From: Chloroflexota bacterium
Lineage (GTDB): Bacteria > Chloroflexota > UBA11872
Direction: 5' to 3'
Assembly: GCA_022825895.1 (NCBI GenBank)
Contig: JAJDVX010000033.1
Span: 186,001 to 250,000, forward strand
DNA length: 64,000 nucleotides
Below, piece after piece: positions 42,650-51,299 of the stretch. A program made the translations under genes and the position numbers. The first letter of the stretch is position 1; each line of letters begins with the position of its first letter. The notes beneath the pieces were generated by a model. The model made no database searches, had not been told where the DNA came from, and was given only the letters and a program-made list of their open reading frames with translations.

Positions 42650-44065
42650 TTATGAAGCCTCGACCGGGTAGGTCTCTTCGCCGTGTTCCGGCATGTCGAG
42701 ACCGCTCATCTCCTCCTCGGGCGAGGCGCGCAGGCCCATGGTGAGCTTCAGCGCGTTGAAGAGCAGGAGGCCGGTGCCCAGCGCCCAGAGGACCGCCACC
42801 ACCGCGGCGATCAACTGTGCGACGAACTGGATCCCGTTGCCGGCGACGAAGCCGCTGACGCCATAGGTGCCGTCGGCGAAGATTCCGACTGCCAGCAGGC
42901 CCCAGACCCCGGCTACGCCGTGAACCGACGAGGCTCCAATCGGGTCGTCGATCTTCAGCTTGGTGTCGATGAACCACACACCGGCCAGCATGACGATCGC
43001 GCCGACCGCGCCAACCACCACCGCGGCCCAGGGCGCGATGAAGGCGCAGGGGGCGGTGACGGCGACGAGCCCAGCCAGCGAGCCGTTGGCCGTGTCGGCC
43101 GCGCTGATCTTGCCGCGCTGCACCAGCCGGATGTAAGCGGCCGTGACGGCGCCGGTAGCGCCGGCCAGGAAGGTGTTGGCAATGATGACCGCGATGCGCG
43201 GGTCGTTGCCGTTGACGGTGCTGCCGGCGTTAAAGCCGAACCAGCCGAAGAACAGGATGAACGTCCCAATGACCACGTAAACCATGTTGTGGCCCTTGAG
43301 CACCCGTACCTCGCCGTTCGGTCCGTACTTGCCCATGCGGGCGCCCACGGTGTAGGCGCCGGCCAGGGCCAGCATGCCGCCGATGGTGTGGACCACGCCG
43401 GAACCGGCGAAGTCCACCGCCGCGGCGCCGATCCAGCTTTCCAGCTGCTCGCCGCCGAGCCAGCCGCCGCCCCACATCCAGTGCCCGTAGATCGGGTACA
43501 CCAGCGCGGTAACCAGGAAGCTGTAGGCCAGGTAGGCGGTGACCTTGGTGCGCTCGGCCACGGCGCCGGCCACGATGGTGGCAGTGGTGGCGGCGAACAC
43601 CATCTGGAAGAACCAGAACATCGCCGTGGAGACGTCGTAGGCCTGGTTGACCAGGAAGAACCCCGAGTAGCCGATAAAGGCATTGCCCTGGTCAAGCCCC
43701 GGAAATGCGCCTGACCCGCCGAACATGAAGGCATAGCCGAAGGCCCAGAACGAGAGGCCTCCGGCCGCGAAGTCCAGCATGTTCTTCGTCAGGTAGTTGA
43801 CCGTGTTCTTCGCGCGAATAAGCCCGGCGCCCAGGAAGGCAAAGCCGGCCTGCATGAAGAACACCAGGGCGCCCGAGAGCAGCGTCCAGACGAAGGTGAG
43901 GCCGACGGTCGGGTCGGCCTCGAGCGTGGCCTCACCCGACGGATCGGCCTGGGCGAAGACCAGGCTGCGAATCAGCATGAAGGCCGTGAGCGCCAGCATC
44001 ACGGCCGTCGCCGCGCGAATCGTTAATGCCCAGCGGGGCGCGTCGCGCGTCCAGAGAAGCGACAT
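42650..44065 (-). CDS. amt: Ammonium transporter
   Basis: 471 residues from ATG 44065 with AGGAGA nine bases upstream; the longer frame to 44398 is not supported. An N-terminal hydrophobic leader (residues about 13-36) is followed by about 11 membrane helices of the Amt/MEP/Rh fold. Signatures: NMLDFAAGGLSFWAFGYAFMFG, FAGSGVVHTIGGMLALAGAY (first pore His), GWFGFNAGSTVNGN and SSVHGVAGVWGLLAVGIF (second pore His). A short acidic tail ends the protein. No glnB/glnK gene is adjacent. It takes up ammonium for nitrogen assimilation. Confidence 0.96.
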   Translation of the reverse strand: MSLLWTRDAPRWALTIRAATAVMLALTAFMLIRSLVFAQADPSGEATLEADPTVGLTFVWTLLSGALVFFMQAGFAFLGAGLIRAKNTVNYLTKNMLDFAAGGLSFWAFGYAFMFGGSGAFPGLDQGNAFIGYSGFFLVNQAYDVSTAMFWFFQMVFAATTATIVAGAVAERTKVTAYLAYSFLVTALVYPIYGHWMWGGGWLGGEQLESWIGAAAVDFAGSGVVHTIGGMLALAGAYTVGARMGKYGPNGEVRVLKGHNMVYVVIGTFILFFGWFGFNAGSTVNGNDPRIAVIIANTFLAGATGAVTAAYIRLVQRGKISAADTANGSLAGLVAVTAPCAFIAPWAAVVVGAVGAIVMLAGVWFIDTKLKIDDPIGASSVHGVAGVWGLLAVGIFADGTYGVSGFVAGNGIQFVAQLIAAVVAVLWALGTGLLLFNALKLTMGLRASPEEEMSGLDMPEHGEETYPVEAS

Positions 44066-44501
44066 CGTTGCGTGTCTCCTGTCAAAGAGAAAAGGGTTGA
44101 GATTCCGCGCCCGCGCGCCGTCGCCGGGCATCACCCATCGCCACGAGTCGTTGTCGGGCGCCTGCGCCGCACCTGCCGTGGCGGCACGTTGAGGGCGCGC
44201 GCCCCGCGGGGATTCATCCTCGATCCCCGCGCTCAGGACGTTACATAGGCTGGCTCGTTTGATTCGCTCTGGACCAAAGCTGCGTAAGCGTAGCGCGTTG
44301 GTGCGGGGACGGCGAAGTGCGTTAGCCCAACGACCGCCCAATGGCACCTCAATCCGGGGTCTCCGAACCCGCCCACTCCAAGGCAAGTCGAAAGGCACAC
44401 TGGCGAGAGCGAGCCTTGGTGACGATGAGGGTAGCGGCAGGTACGTTCGCCTGAGGCTCGGACGTATTGTAAAACGATGGCATTGCTGGCACTATGAAGG
44501 C
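44066..44501. other. Intergenic region between divergent amt and vapBC
   Basis: About 430 bases. The amt ribosome site (AGGAGA) is at its left end and a possible vapBC promoter at its right end. Open frames in between continue out of the antitoxin frame and show no protein-like features. No repeat or RNA structure stands out. Confidence 0.4.
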
Positions 44502-44502
44502 A
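44467..44502 (+). promoter_or_regulatory. Possible vapBC promoter
   Basis: TTGTAA (44467-44472), a 17-base spacer, then CACTAT (44490-44495). Transcription would start close to the antitoxin ATG at 44502, giving a leaderless or nearly leaderless mRNA. Both boxes are weak matches. Confidence 0.3.
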
Positions 44503-44738
44503 TGCCCGTACAAATCACCATCCGCGGAGTCCCCGAGGCTGTGCGTGACGAACTGGCCGCACGCGCCGCGCTGAAACGCCAGTCCATGCAGGAGTTTCTG
44601 CGTGGCGAACTTGAGCGAATTGCATCGCGCCCCACCGTTGATGCATGGCTAGCGAAAGTCCGACGTCGAAAGTCCCTCACGCAAACGCATATCAGTTCTT
44701 CGGAAATCTTGCGTGCGCGTGACGCCGACCGCACTTGA
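44502..44738 (+). CDS. vapB: VapB/FitA-type antitoxin
   Basis: 78 residues from ATG 44502. The N-terminus PVQITIRGVPEAVRDELAARAALKRQSMQEFLRGELERIA is a ribbon-helix-helix domain of the FitA (Arc-like) group. The C-terminal 30 residues (RPTVDAWLAKVRRRKS) would bind the toxin. Its TGA overlaps the TTG start of vapC (TTGA), typical of coupled toxin-antitoxin pairs. Confidence 0.9.
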   Translation: MPVQITIRGVPEAVRDELAARAALKRQSMQEFLRGELERIASRPTVDAWLAKVRRRKSLTQTHISSSEILRARDADRT

Positions 44739-45139
44739 CGCTAGTCGTCGACGCCTCTGTGCTTGTCGCGGCCCTGGTTAGCTCGGGCCGCGACGGTCAG
44801 TGGGCGGAAGCGACGCTGGCCGAAGGCGCCTTGGCTGGACCGGAACTGGCGTTGGCTGAGGCCTCCAATGTTCTACGACGCCATGAGCAGTCGGGGCAGC
44901 TTTCGCGCTTTGAGGCTGCCTTTGCATACGTCGACTTGCTGGACCTTGATATGGAGCTGTTTCCGTTTGCCCCGTTCGCCGATCGGATCTGGGTGCTGCG
45001 CGAGAACTTAACGAGCTACGACGCCTGGTATGTCGCGCTAGCGGAGGCGCTGGAATGTCCGCTGGCGACACTTGACCGCAGGCTTAGTCGCGCCGCCGGA
45101 TTTCGGTGCGAGGTGGTTACACCGCACCACACGCCATGA
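44735..45139 (+). CDS. vapC: VapC-type PIN-domain toxin
   Basis: 134 residues from TTG 44735, which overlaps the antitoxin stop. PIN-domain acidic residues: Asp in TLVVDASVLVAALV (residues 2-15), Glu in ALAEASNVLRRHE (about 42), Asp in TSYDAWYVALAEAL (about 95) and in PLATLDRRLSRAAG (about 112). VapC toxins are ribonucleases acting on tRNA or rRNA. The weak start codon would keep the toxin below the antitoxin. Confidence 0.9.
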   Translation: MTLVVDASVLVAALVSSGRDGQWAEATLAEGALAGPELALAEASNVLRRHEQSGQLSRFEAAFAYVDLLDLDMELFPFAPFADRIWVLRENLTSYDAWYVALAEALECPLATLDRRLSRAAGFRCEVVTPHHTP

Positions 45140-45227
45140 AGGATCTCGGAACTCTCATCGGCCATTGAGCGTGCGCCGTTGGCACCTCGGCTGCCTCTGA
45201 GGTCTTGGCGCTCCCCACTCGTGGGGG

Positions 45228-46034
45228 CTACATCACCAGGTTTTCGCCGCCGTCCACGCCGATGACGTTGCCGGTGATCCAGGCGGCGTCGGCCACGGTC
45301 AGGGCAGCGATGGCGCGGGCCACGTCGTCGGTTGTGGTTACTCGTCCGGCCGGATTCAAGCGCCGGGCCTGGTCGATCATGGCGTCGTTGCCGGGAATCT
45401 TGCGCAGGGCCGGCGTGTCGGTGACGCCGGCCCTGATCGCATTTGCCGAGATGCCCTGGGGGGCCAACTCAACCGCCAGTTGCCGGATGTGCTGTTCCAG
45501 GCCGGCTTTGGCCGCGCCGACGGGGCCGTAGCTGGGCCAGATCGTCGAAGTCCCGGCGCTGGTCATGGCGTAGATGCGCGAGCCCCGGCTCATCAGGCCG
45601 CGCGCAACCAGGTCCTGCGACCAGTAGACGAGCGTGTGGGCCATCAGGTCCAGCGTCATGTCCATCTGCTTGGGGGTGACACCGGGCGTGTCGTCACTTC
45701 CCACGTAGGGCACGGTGGTTCCGAACGCAATGGAGTGCAGCAGCACGCGGACTTGCGGCTCGTTGCCTTGCACGTCGTCAGTAATCGCGTCCAGCACCTT
45801 GGCTCGGGCGGCCGGGCTGCCGGCGTTGGTATTGAAGAATCGCGCCTGGCGGCCCTGCGCCTCGATGTCCTGCTTGACCTCGTCCGCCAGGTGTTGCGTG
45901 TTGCGCCGGTCGAAGTGCACGCCCACGATGTCCATGCCGCACGTCGCCAGATAGCGGGCCGTTGCGGCCCCGAATCCGCTGGATGCGCCCAGCACCAGCG
46001 CCCAGCCGCTCAGCTGAGGGTTCGGTTCTGCCAT
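45228..46034 (-). CDS. FabI-like enoyl-[acyl-carrier-protein] reductase (SDR)
   Basis: 268 residues from ATG 46034, with GGAGAG six bases upstream. NAD(P)-binding ALVLGASSGFGAATARYLA (about 12-30). The active site has Tyr-x6-Lys (SYGPVGAAKAGLEQHIRQLA, about 180-199), the spacing typical of FabI rather than Tyr-x3-Lys of most SDRs, and SIAFGTTVPYVG resembles the FabI substrate loop. The C-terminus TGNVIGVDGGENLVM is classical. The likely role is the last reduction in fatty-acid elongation; a FabL-type enzyme or other SDR is possible. Confidence 0.75.
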   Translation of the reverse strand: MAEPNPQLSGWALVLGASSGFGAATARYLATCGMDIVGVHFDRRNTQHLADEVKQDIEAQGRQARFFNTNAGSPAARAKVLDAITDDVQGNEPQVRVLLHSIAFGTTVPYVGSDDTPGVTPKQMDMTLDLMAHTLVYWSQDLVARGLMSRGSRIYAMTSAGTSTIWPSYGPVGAAKAGLEQHIRQLAVELAPQGISANAIRAGVTDTPALRKIPGNDAMIDQARRLNPAGRVTTTDDVARAIAALTVADAAWITGNVIGVDGGENLVM

Positions 46035-46118
46035 CGGGTCTCTCCGCGCGTCGGACATTCGGCATCCTAACCCGCGCGATGGGTTGACGCGCCGCCCGCG
46101 CCTGCGCAGATTCGACAC

Positions 46119-47144
46119 ATGTCCCCACACCGCATCGGGATCATGGGCTGCGGCTCTCGTGGCCAGGCCTTTGCCGCCGCGATCGCGTCCCTGGACGACG
46201 CCGACCCGGTGCTCTGCATGGACGAAGACCCGCAGGCGGCGGAAGCGTGCGCGGGCATCCACGGCGGCAAGGCGGCCGCGGGCTGGACCGGCCAGACGCT
46301 TGACGCGCTTTTTGTGACGCGGGCGCCGTTCGATTCCGATCGTCTTACGGCCGCCGCGCGGGCGGGTATCCACGTGCTGGCGGATCCGCCGCTGGCCCGG
46401 GGTGTTGTCAGTGCTCGGCGCACGGCTCGCGAGGTCGCCGGCGGGCCGGGTCGAATCGGCCTGGCCTTTGCGTGGCGATTTGAGCCGCTGGTGCAATTGC
46501 TACGCGAGATCGTGCCGGAGCCGCGGTTCGCACACGTGAATGCGATGGTCGACCCTGGTCCGCCGCGGGCCCCAGCGTCCGTTCTTGAAGCCGTTTGGGC
46601 CGCACCCCACCACGCGCTGGATTTGCTGATGCACCTGTTTGGCGCGGCACCGGCGGAAATCGTGGCCGACGGCGGCCCGCTGTCGACCGGGCAGAACGCA
46701 GGCGCGACCGTTACCGTGCCGCCACGCGCCGATGCCCTGGTGGCCGACTTCTACTTCGACCGCGAGCGCCATGCGTCGCTCACGGTCGCCGGCGGCGACG
46801 CCGATCCCGAGCATGGACCCGTGGTCGTGGATCTAACCGACGGCGCAACGCGAGTGCGGATCCGGTCCAACTGGACGGTCGCGGAGATCGAGCCTGTCGG
46901 CGATCGATCCGTGGACCCGCCACGGCTGCCGGGCGTCACGTTGGAGCGTGACGGTCGCAGCTGGCTGGCGCGAGTGAAGGCCGAACGGCAATCGCTTCGC
47001 GCTCTTGTGCGGGCCTTCATTTGCCCCGGCGGGAGCGATCCGCGGGTTCCGGACCTGTCTGACGGCGTTCGGGCGGTGGCGCTGACCCGCGCGGTGTTGG
47101 CCGGCGCCGCGTCGGGCCGCACGCAGACGCTACACGGCGCCTGA
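46119..47144 (+). CDS. Gfo/Idh/MocA-family oxidoreductase
   Basis: 341 residues. An N-terminal Rossmann domain (HRIGIMGCGSRGQAFAAAIA) and AGIHVLADPPLA, where family members usually have EKP. The Lys of the E-K-P catalytic motif is therefore missing (DPP). The C-terminal domain has APHHALDLLMHLFG, matching the D..H pattern near the active site. With the missing Lys it may not be a standard dehydrogenase. It ends one base before the nadD start, so the two are likely co-transcribed. Confidence 0.75.
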   Translation: MSPHRIGIMGCGSRGQAFAAAIASLDDADPVLCMDEDPQAAEACAGIHGGKAAAGWTGQTLDALFVTRAPFDSDRLTAAARAGIHVLADPPLARGVVSARRTAREVAGGPGRIGLAFAWRFEPLVQLLREIVPEPRFAHVNAMVDPGPPRAPASVLEAVWAAPHHALDLLMHLFGAAPAEIVADGGPLSTGQNAGATVTVPPRADALVADFYFDRERHASLTVAGGDADPEHGPVVVDLTDGATRVRIRSNWTVAEIEPVGDRSVDPPRLPGVTLERDGRSWLARVKAERQSLRALVRAFICPGGSDPRVPDLSDGVRAVALTRAVLAGAASGRTQTLHGA

Positions 47145-47145
47145 C

Positions 47146-47772
47146 ATGCCACGCCTTGGAATCTACGGGGGGACGTTCGATCCCGTGCACTGCGGGCACC
47201 TGACCGTGGCGCGGAGCGTGCGCGAGGCGTTTGCCCTGAACCGCATCCTCTTCATCCCGGCGCGCCAGTCGCCGCTGCGCGCTCCGCCGCTGGCCTCGGC
47301 GAACGACCGGCTGGCGATGCTCGGCCGCGCCATCGACGGCGCACTGGGCTTGGAGGTCTCGGCCATCGACATCGAGCGGCCCGGCCCCTCGTACATGGTC
47401 GACACGCTGCAAGGTCTGGCTGCCCAGCGGCCAGCGGCCGAGCTTTTTCTGATTCTCGGCGCCGATGCCCTGGATGAACTTCCAGCCTGGCGCCAGGCCG
47501 GACGGATTCTGGCGGCGGCGCAGATCATCGCCGTGCCGCGGCCCGGGCATTCCACGGAGACACCTCGGGAGGTGCTGGACCTGCACCCGGATGCCGAGCA
47601 GCGAATCCTCGTACACGAGATGGCGGCGGTGGACATCGCCGCCTCCCGGATCCGGGCAGCATGTGCGCGGGGTCGACCAATTGATGCCTGGGTGCCGCGA
47701 GCCGTGGCCGAATACATTGCCGCTCACCAGCTATACGCCGCCAGCGGAACCGAGCGGCCGGGGGCGATATGA
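47146..47772 (+). CDS. nadD: Nicotinate-nucleotide adenylyltransferase
   Basis: 208 residues. Makes deamido-NAD from nicotinate mononucleotide and ATP. Nucleotidyltransferase motif GIYGGTFDPVHCGHLTVA (residues 5-22, with the (H/T)xGH element CGHL), RPGPSYMVDTLQGL (about 81-94), LILGADALDELPAWR (about 104-118), and IAASRIRAACARGRPI (SxxxIR, about 165-180). It precedes rsfS, a conserved nadD-rsfS pairing in many bacteria. Confidence 0.94.
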   Translation: MPRLGIYGGTFDPVHCGHLTVARSVREAFALNRILFIPARQSPLRAPPLASANDRLAMLGRAIDGALGLEVSAIDIERPGPSYMVDTLQGLAAQRPAAELFLILGADALDELPAWRQAGRILAAAQIIAVPRPGHSTETPREVLDLHPDAEQRILVHEMAAVDIAASRIRAACARGRPIDAWVPRAVAEYIAAHQLYAASGTERPGAI

Positions 47773-47797
47773 TTCAGCCGCCTGCCCTTATCCCGGT

Positions 47798-48148
47798 TTG
47801 CCTCTGAGCCCGATCGAACTCGCGCGCCACATCGTGGATGCGGTGGCCGCGCGCGGCGCCGCGGATACGCTGCTGCTGGACATCCGCGGACTGAGCGTGC
47901 TGGCGGATTACTTCGTGATTACCACGACCTCCAGCACCCCCCAGATGCGCGCCGTCCGCGACCTGCTGGATCGCGAGTTGAAGGGCGTGGTCGGACGACG
48001 TCCCATGATCGAAGGCGAGGCGGCGGACGCCTGGGTGCTTGCCGACTTTGGGGATGTCGTCGTTCATGTATTTTCCGAGGACGGCCGGGCGTACTATCAA
48101 TTGGAAGAGTTCTGGACAGAAGCGCCCGTCGTGCTGCGGGTTCAGTAG
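47798..48148 (+). CDS. rsfS: Ribosome silencing factor RsfS
   Basis: 116 residues from TTG 47798 (MPLSPIELARHIVDAVAARG). Upstream in-frame codons belong to the nadD region and are not conserved. RsfS binds ribosomal protein uL14 and blocks subunit joining under starvation. Motifs: DILLLDIRGL-like TLLLDIRGLSVLADYFVITT, SSTPQMRAVRDLL, EGEAADAWVLADFGDVVVHVF and YYQLEEFW. The start codon lacks a strong ribosome site, so the exact start is uncertain. Confidence 0.92.
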   Translation: MPLSPIELARHIVDAVAARGAADTLLLDIRGLSVLADYFVITTTSSTPQMRAVRDLLDRELKGVVGRRPMIEGEAADAWVLADFGDVVVHVFSEDGRAYYQLEEFWTEAPVVLRVQ

Positions 48149-48153
48149 GGCCG

Positions 48154-48336
48154 ATGATGCGTGGATTCAAGATGCTGCTGCTGGGATTGGCGCTGGCGTT
48201 CCCCGCCGGCTTTGCGGCCGGAGTCGCGACCGCGTACGTCCTGACGTCTGAGCACACCGCCAACTTTCGGCGTGAAGTCGCGCGCAAGGTCTTCGGCGTC
48301 GAGCCCGGCGTCGACTTCGAGTCGCTTCACCAGTAA
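48154..48336 (+). CDS. Small single-pass membrane protein
   Basis: 60 residues from ATG 48154 (a second ATG follows immediately). One N-terminal helix (KMLLLGLALAFPAGFAAGVATAYVL) and a short basic tail (NFRREVARKVFG). It follows rsfS by six bases on the same strand, which supports it as real, and converges with mutS2. Not recognised; function unknown. Confidence 0.5.
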   Translation: MMRGFKMLLLGLALAFPAGFAAGVATAYVLTSEHTANFRREVARKVFGVEPGVDFESLHQ

Positions 48337-48377
48337 GCGCGATTTAGCCCAGGTCCCGAACGCACGGTCGAAGCCGT

Positions 48378-50705
48378 TCAGTTGCGTAGCGCCGCTACCG
48401 TGACGCCATCGCCACCTTCGTTCAGCGGCGCGGGCGCGTGACTCCGAACCGAGGGGTGTCCGGACATAACCTCGGCCACGACCGCGCGGAGGGCGCCCGT
48501 GCCCTTGCCGTGGATGATGCGCAGCGCGGCGGCGCCCTGGCGCAGTGCCTCATCGAGGCTGCGTTCCGCCATTTCGGCCGCCTCGTCCGCCCGCATGCCG
48601 CGAATGTCGATTTCCTGCGTCCCGCCGCCGCTCGACGGGCGGCGGCGACGGCGTGTTGGACGGGGTGACGCCGGGAACACGCGCTGAAGGCGGGCGCGGT
48701 CGAAGGTGGCGCGAGCACTACCGATTGCGACCTCCACGGACCGATCCGTGCTGCTCAACACCAGGGCGCGGCCGGAGAACCCGTCCGCCTCCACCTCGTC
48801 GCCGACGCGCACCTCAAGCGGGTCGCGCTGGGCGGGTTGCTCTGGCGGAGACCACGCCGGGGCCAGTCGATTCTCCGTGGCCGCCAGGCTGGTGCGAGCC
48901 GCACGCCGGGCGGCAGCCTGCCCGGTTCGGGCCGCGCGCCTCGCGTCCTGGAGCGCCTGGCGTGCGTCGCGCAGCAGTCCGCGCGCCTCTCGCCGCGCCT
49001 CCCTGAGGAGTGTCTCGCGCTCGCTGTCCAGTTCATCCATCTGCTTGTCGAACTCCCGACGCGAGCGTTCGGCGGCGCTGCGGGCCTGCGCGCTGGCCGT
49101 GCGTTCGCGTTCGGCGGTCGCTCGCTCGTTTTCTGCATCGACAATGGCGCGTTCCAGGTCCAGCGCCCCTTTCGACATGCGGGCGCGGGCGTCGTCGACG
49201 ATCGCGGCGTCAATGCCCAGCCGATCCGCGATTTCCAGGGCATTGCTGGACCCCGGAATGCCCAGTCGCAGGCGGTAGGTCGGCCGCAGGGTGGCGTGGT
49301 CGAATTCCACGCTGGCGTTGCGCGCCGCCGGGTGCGCCGCGGCGAAGGCCTTGAGGGCCGGGTGATGTGTGGTGGCCACCACGGTCGCGCCGCGATCGAG
49401 CAGGGCGTGAATGACGGCCTGGCCCAGCGCCGCGCCTTCGTCCGGGTCGGTGCCGGCGCCGATTTCGTCGGCCAGCGCCAGGGCGCCTGGGCCGGCGGCC
49501 TCGACCATGGCCCGCAAGTTGCGCACGTGCGAGGCAAACGTGCTGAGGCTGTGCTCAATGCTCTGCGCGTCGCCGATGTCAGCCACGACCCGCTCGAACA
49601 AGGCCACCCGCGACCCTGGTTTCGCAGGCACGTGCAATCCGCAGGCGGCCATCAGGTGCAACAGGCCGACCGTCTTCAGCGCCACGGTCTTACCGCCGGT
49701 GTTCGCGCCGGTGATCACCAGGGCCCGCGCCTCGACGCCATCGAGATGGACGTCAATCGGAACCGGCTGATCAAGCAGCGGGTGGCGCGCGGCTTTCAGA
49801 TCGAATGATGTGTCGTCGCTCACCGCGGGTAGAACGGCGTGCATAGCGTCTGCATAACGCGCCACGGCCAGCGTCCGGTCAAGGTCGGCCAGGGCCTGTA
49901 CGGCGGCGTTGAGGGCCTGACGCTCCGCGCCAACCGCCGCCGATAGTTCGAGCAGGATGCGCTCGACCTCGCGTCGCTCGGCCACTTCCAGCGAGCGAAT
50001 CTCGTTGCCTGCCTCAATCGCCGACAGCGGTTCCATGAAGACGGTGGCGCCGCTGGCCGAAACGTCGTGGACGACGCCTGGGAAGTCGCGCTGACGTTCG
50101 CGCCGTACCGGCACGGTCAGCCGCCCGCGGCGCTCCGTGACCAGGCGTTCGCGTAGTACGTCCGACGAGACCTGCTGAATCATGCGCTCCAGCAGGCGCG
50201 TCAGACGTCCGCGCGCCTGCGCCAGCATGCGTCGCAGGCGCGCGAGCTCCGGCGAGGCCTCGTCACGAACATTGGCTTCTTCATCAATGGCGGCTGAGAT
50301 GCGACCTTCCAGATCCGGCGGATCGCTGGCGACCTGCACCAGCGACCACAGGGCGGGAAGCTCGGCCGCCTGCCGGCCCACCGCCGCCACGGCCAGGCGC
50401 GTGGCGCGCAGGTGGTCGTGGATGTCCAGCAGGTCGGCGGGATCCAGGCGCGAGCCGCGGGCCGCCCGCTCCGCCCGGTCGCGCACGTCCCGCGCGGCGC
50501 CCACGGTGAACGACGGGCTTACCGCAAGGAATTGACGACCCTGCGAGGTAAGTTCCAGGCGGTCGCCAACCTCGGCACGATCGGCGTCCGGCCGCAGCGC
50601 CAGCACCCCGGCCCGCGCGGCCGAGAACGAGGCGAAGTGGGCGATACGTTCAAGAACCGCTGGCAACTCCAGCAGGTCCCGGGTCTGGGAGTCGGCGACG
50701 TTCAT
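48378..50705 (-). CDS. mutS2: MutS2 endonuclease/ribosome-rescue ATPase
   Basis: 775 residues from ATG 50705; a GTG at 50726 is an alternative. No MutS mismatch-recognition domain is present. Core and lever domains are followed by ATPase motifs LVITGANTGGKTVALKTVG (Walker A, about 325-343), SLSTFASHV, ALADEIGAGTDPDEGAALGQ (Walker B) and VVATTHHPALKAFA. A long charged coiled coil (about 515-610) leads to a C-terminal Smr domain with EIDIRGMRADEAAEMAE and ALRIIHGKGTGALRAVV (about 690-750). MutS2 suppresses recombination or splits collided ribosomes. Confidence 0.95.
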   Translation of the reverse strand: MNVADSQTRDLLELPAVLERIAHFASFSAARAGVLALRPDADRAEVGDRLELTSQGRQFLAVSPSFTVGAARDVRDRAERAARGSRLDPADLLDIHDHLRATRLAVAAVGRQAAELPALWSLVQVASDPPDLEGRISAAIDEEANVRDEASPELARLRRMLAQARGRLTRLLERMIQQVSSDVLRERLVTERRGRLTVPVRRERQRDFPGVVHDVSASGATVFMEPLSAIEAGNEIRSLEVAERREVERILLELSAAVGAERQALNAAVQALADLDRTLAVARYADAMHAVLPAVSDDTSFDLKAARHPLLDQPVPIDVHLDGVEARALVITGANTGGKTVALKTVGLLHLMAACGLHVPAKPGSRVALFERVVADIGDAQSIEHSLSTFASHVRNLRAMVEAAGPGALALADEIGAGTDPDEGAALGQAVIHALLDRGATVVATTHHPALKAFAAAHPAARNASVEFDHATLRPTYRLRLGIPGSSNALEIADRLGIDAAIVDDARARMSKGALDLERAIVDAENERATAERERTASAQARSAAERSRREFDKQMDELDSERETLLREARREARGLLRDARQALQDARRAARTGQAAARRAARTSLAATENRLAPAWSPPEQPAQRDPLEVRVGDEVEADGFSGRALVLSSTDRSVEVAIGSARATFDRARLQRVFPASPRPTRRRRRPSSGGGTQEIDIRGMRADEAAEMAERSLDEALRQGAAALRIIHGKGTGALRAVVAEVMSGHPSVRSHAPAPLNEGGDGVTVAALRN

Positions 50706-50826
50706 GCTCCGGCCTTCATTGTCCACGGTCGCCGACGGCGCGGGTCACGCGGTCAAGTCGGCGGACCCCGCCAAATCCCACCGGCAGGCGCCGGCGGCTC
50801 GGGATCCCGAGACGCTGGTCTGCGGT

Positions 50827-51135
50827 CTACGAATCCAAACGGAACGGCGGATAGCGGTCGGTCACGCTCAGGAAGTAGGCGTTCACTCGCAGGTTCCAGC
50901 GAAGCAGTCCCACCTGGAAGTCAAAGAGCGCGCGTGGGTAGCTGCCCATGAACAGCACGGCAATCCAGCCAATCACGGCCGCAATGCCGGCCACGAACCC
51001 CAGGATCGAAAGGATGATCAGGTGCGGAAGCAGAAGCAGCAGCTTGATCACGCCGAACAGCAGCGCCGCCAGCGCCAGCAGGCGGGAGCTTCGCTCCGGA
51101 TACTCGGCAACAACATCAACCGGATAGTCGTCCAT
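50827..51135 (-). CDS. DUF4389 membrane protein
   Basis: 102 residues. DVVAEYPERSSRLLALAALL, two hydrophobic helices (VIKLLLLLPHLIILSILGFV; VIGWIAVLFMGSYPRALFDF) and RWNLRVNAYFLSVTDRYPPF match the DUF4389 family. Function is unknown. It is 121 bases upstream of mutS2 on the same strand. Confidence 0.8.
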   Translation of the reverse strand: MDDYPVDVVAEYPERSSRLLALAALLFGVIKLLLLLPHLIILSILGFVAGIAAVIGWIAVLFMGSYPRALFDFQVGLLRWNLRVNAYFLSVTDRYPPFRLDS

Positions 51136-51299
51136 TGATCCGCCTCATTTCCTGTCTCGCGTGTACTGGACTCTAGCTGACGCCGCGAACACATCAACCA
51201 GGCCGTCCTTCGAGCGCCGCGCACCTACCCGAGCGCTGGGAGGTACCACCGGTCTTACGTGCCCGCGGCGCCAGGCGCGGCGTACAAGGGGTCTGGACC

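Noticed and set aside
45213..45226. Small palindrome CCCCAC-TC-GTGGGG near the end of the FabI-like gene
   Set aside because: Only a 2-base loop and 6-bp stem, no T-run; too weak to call a terminator.
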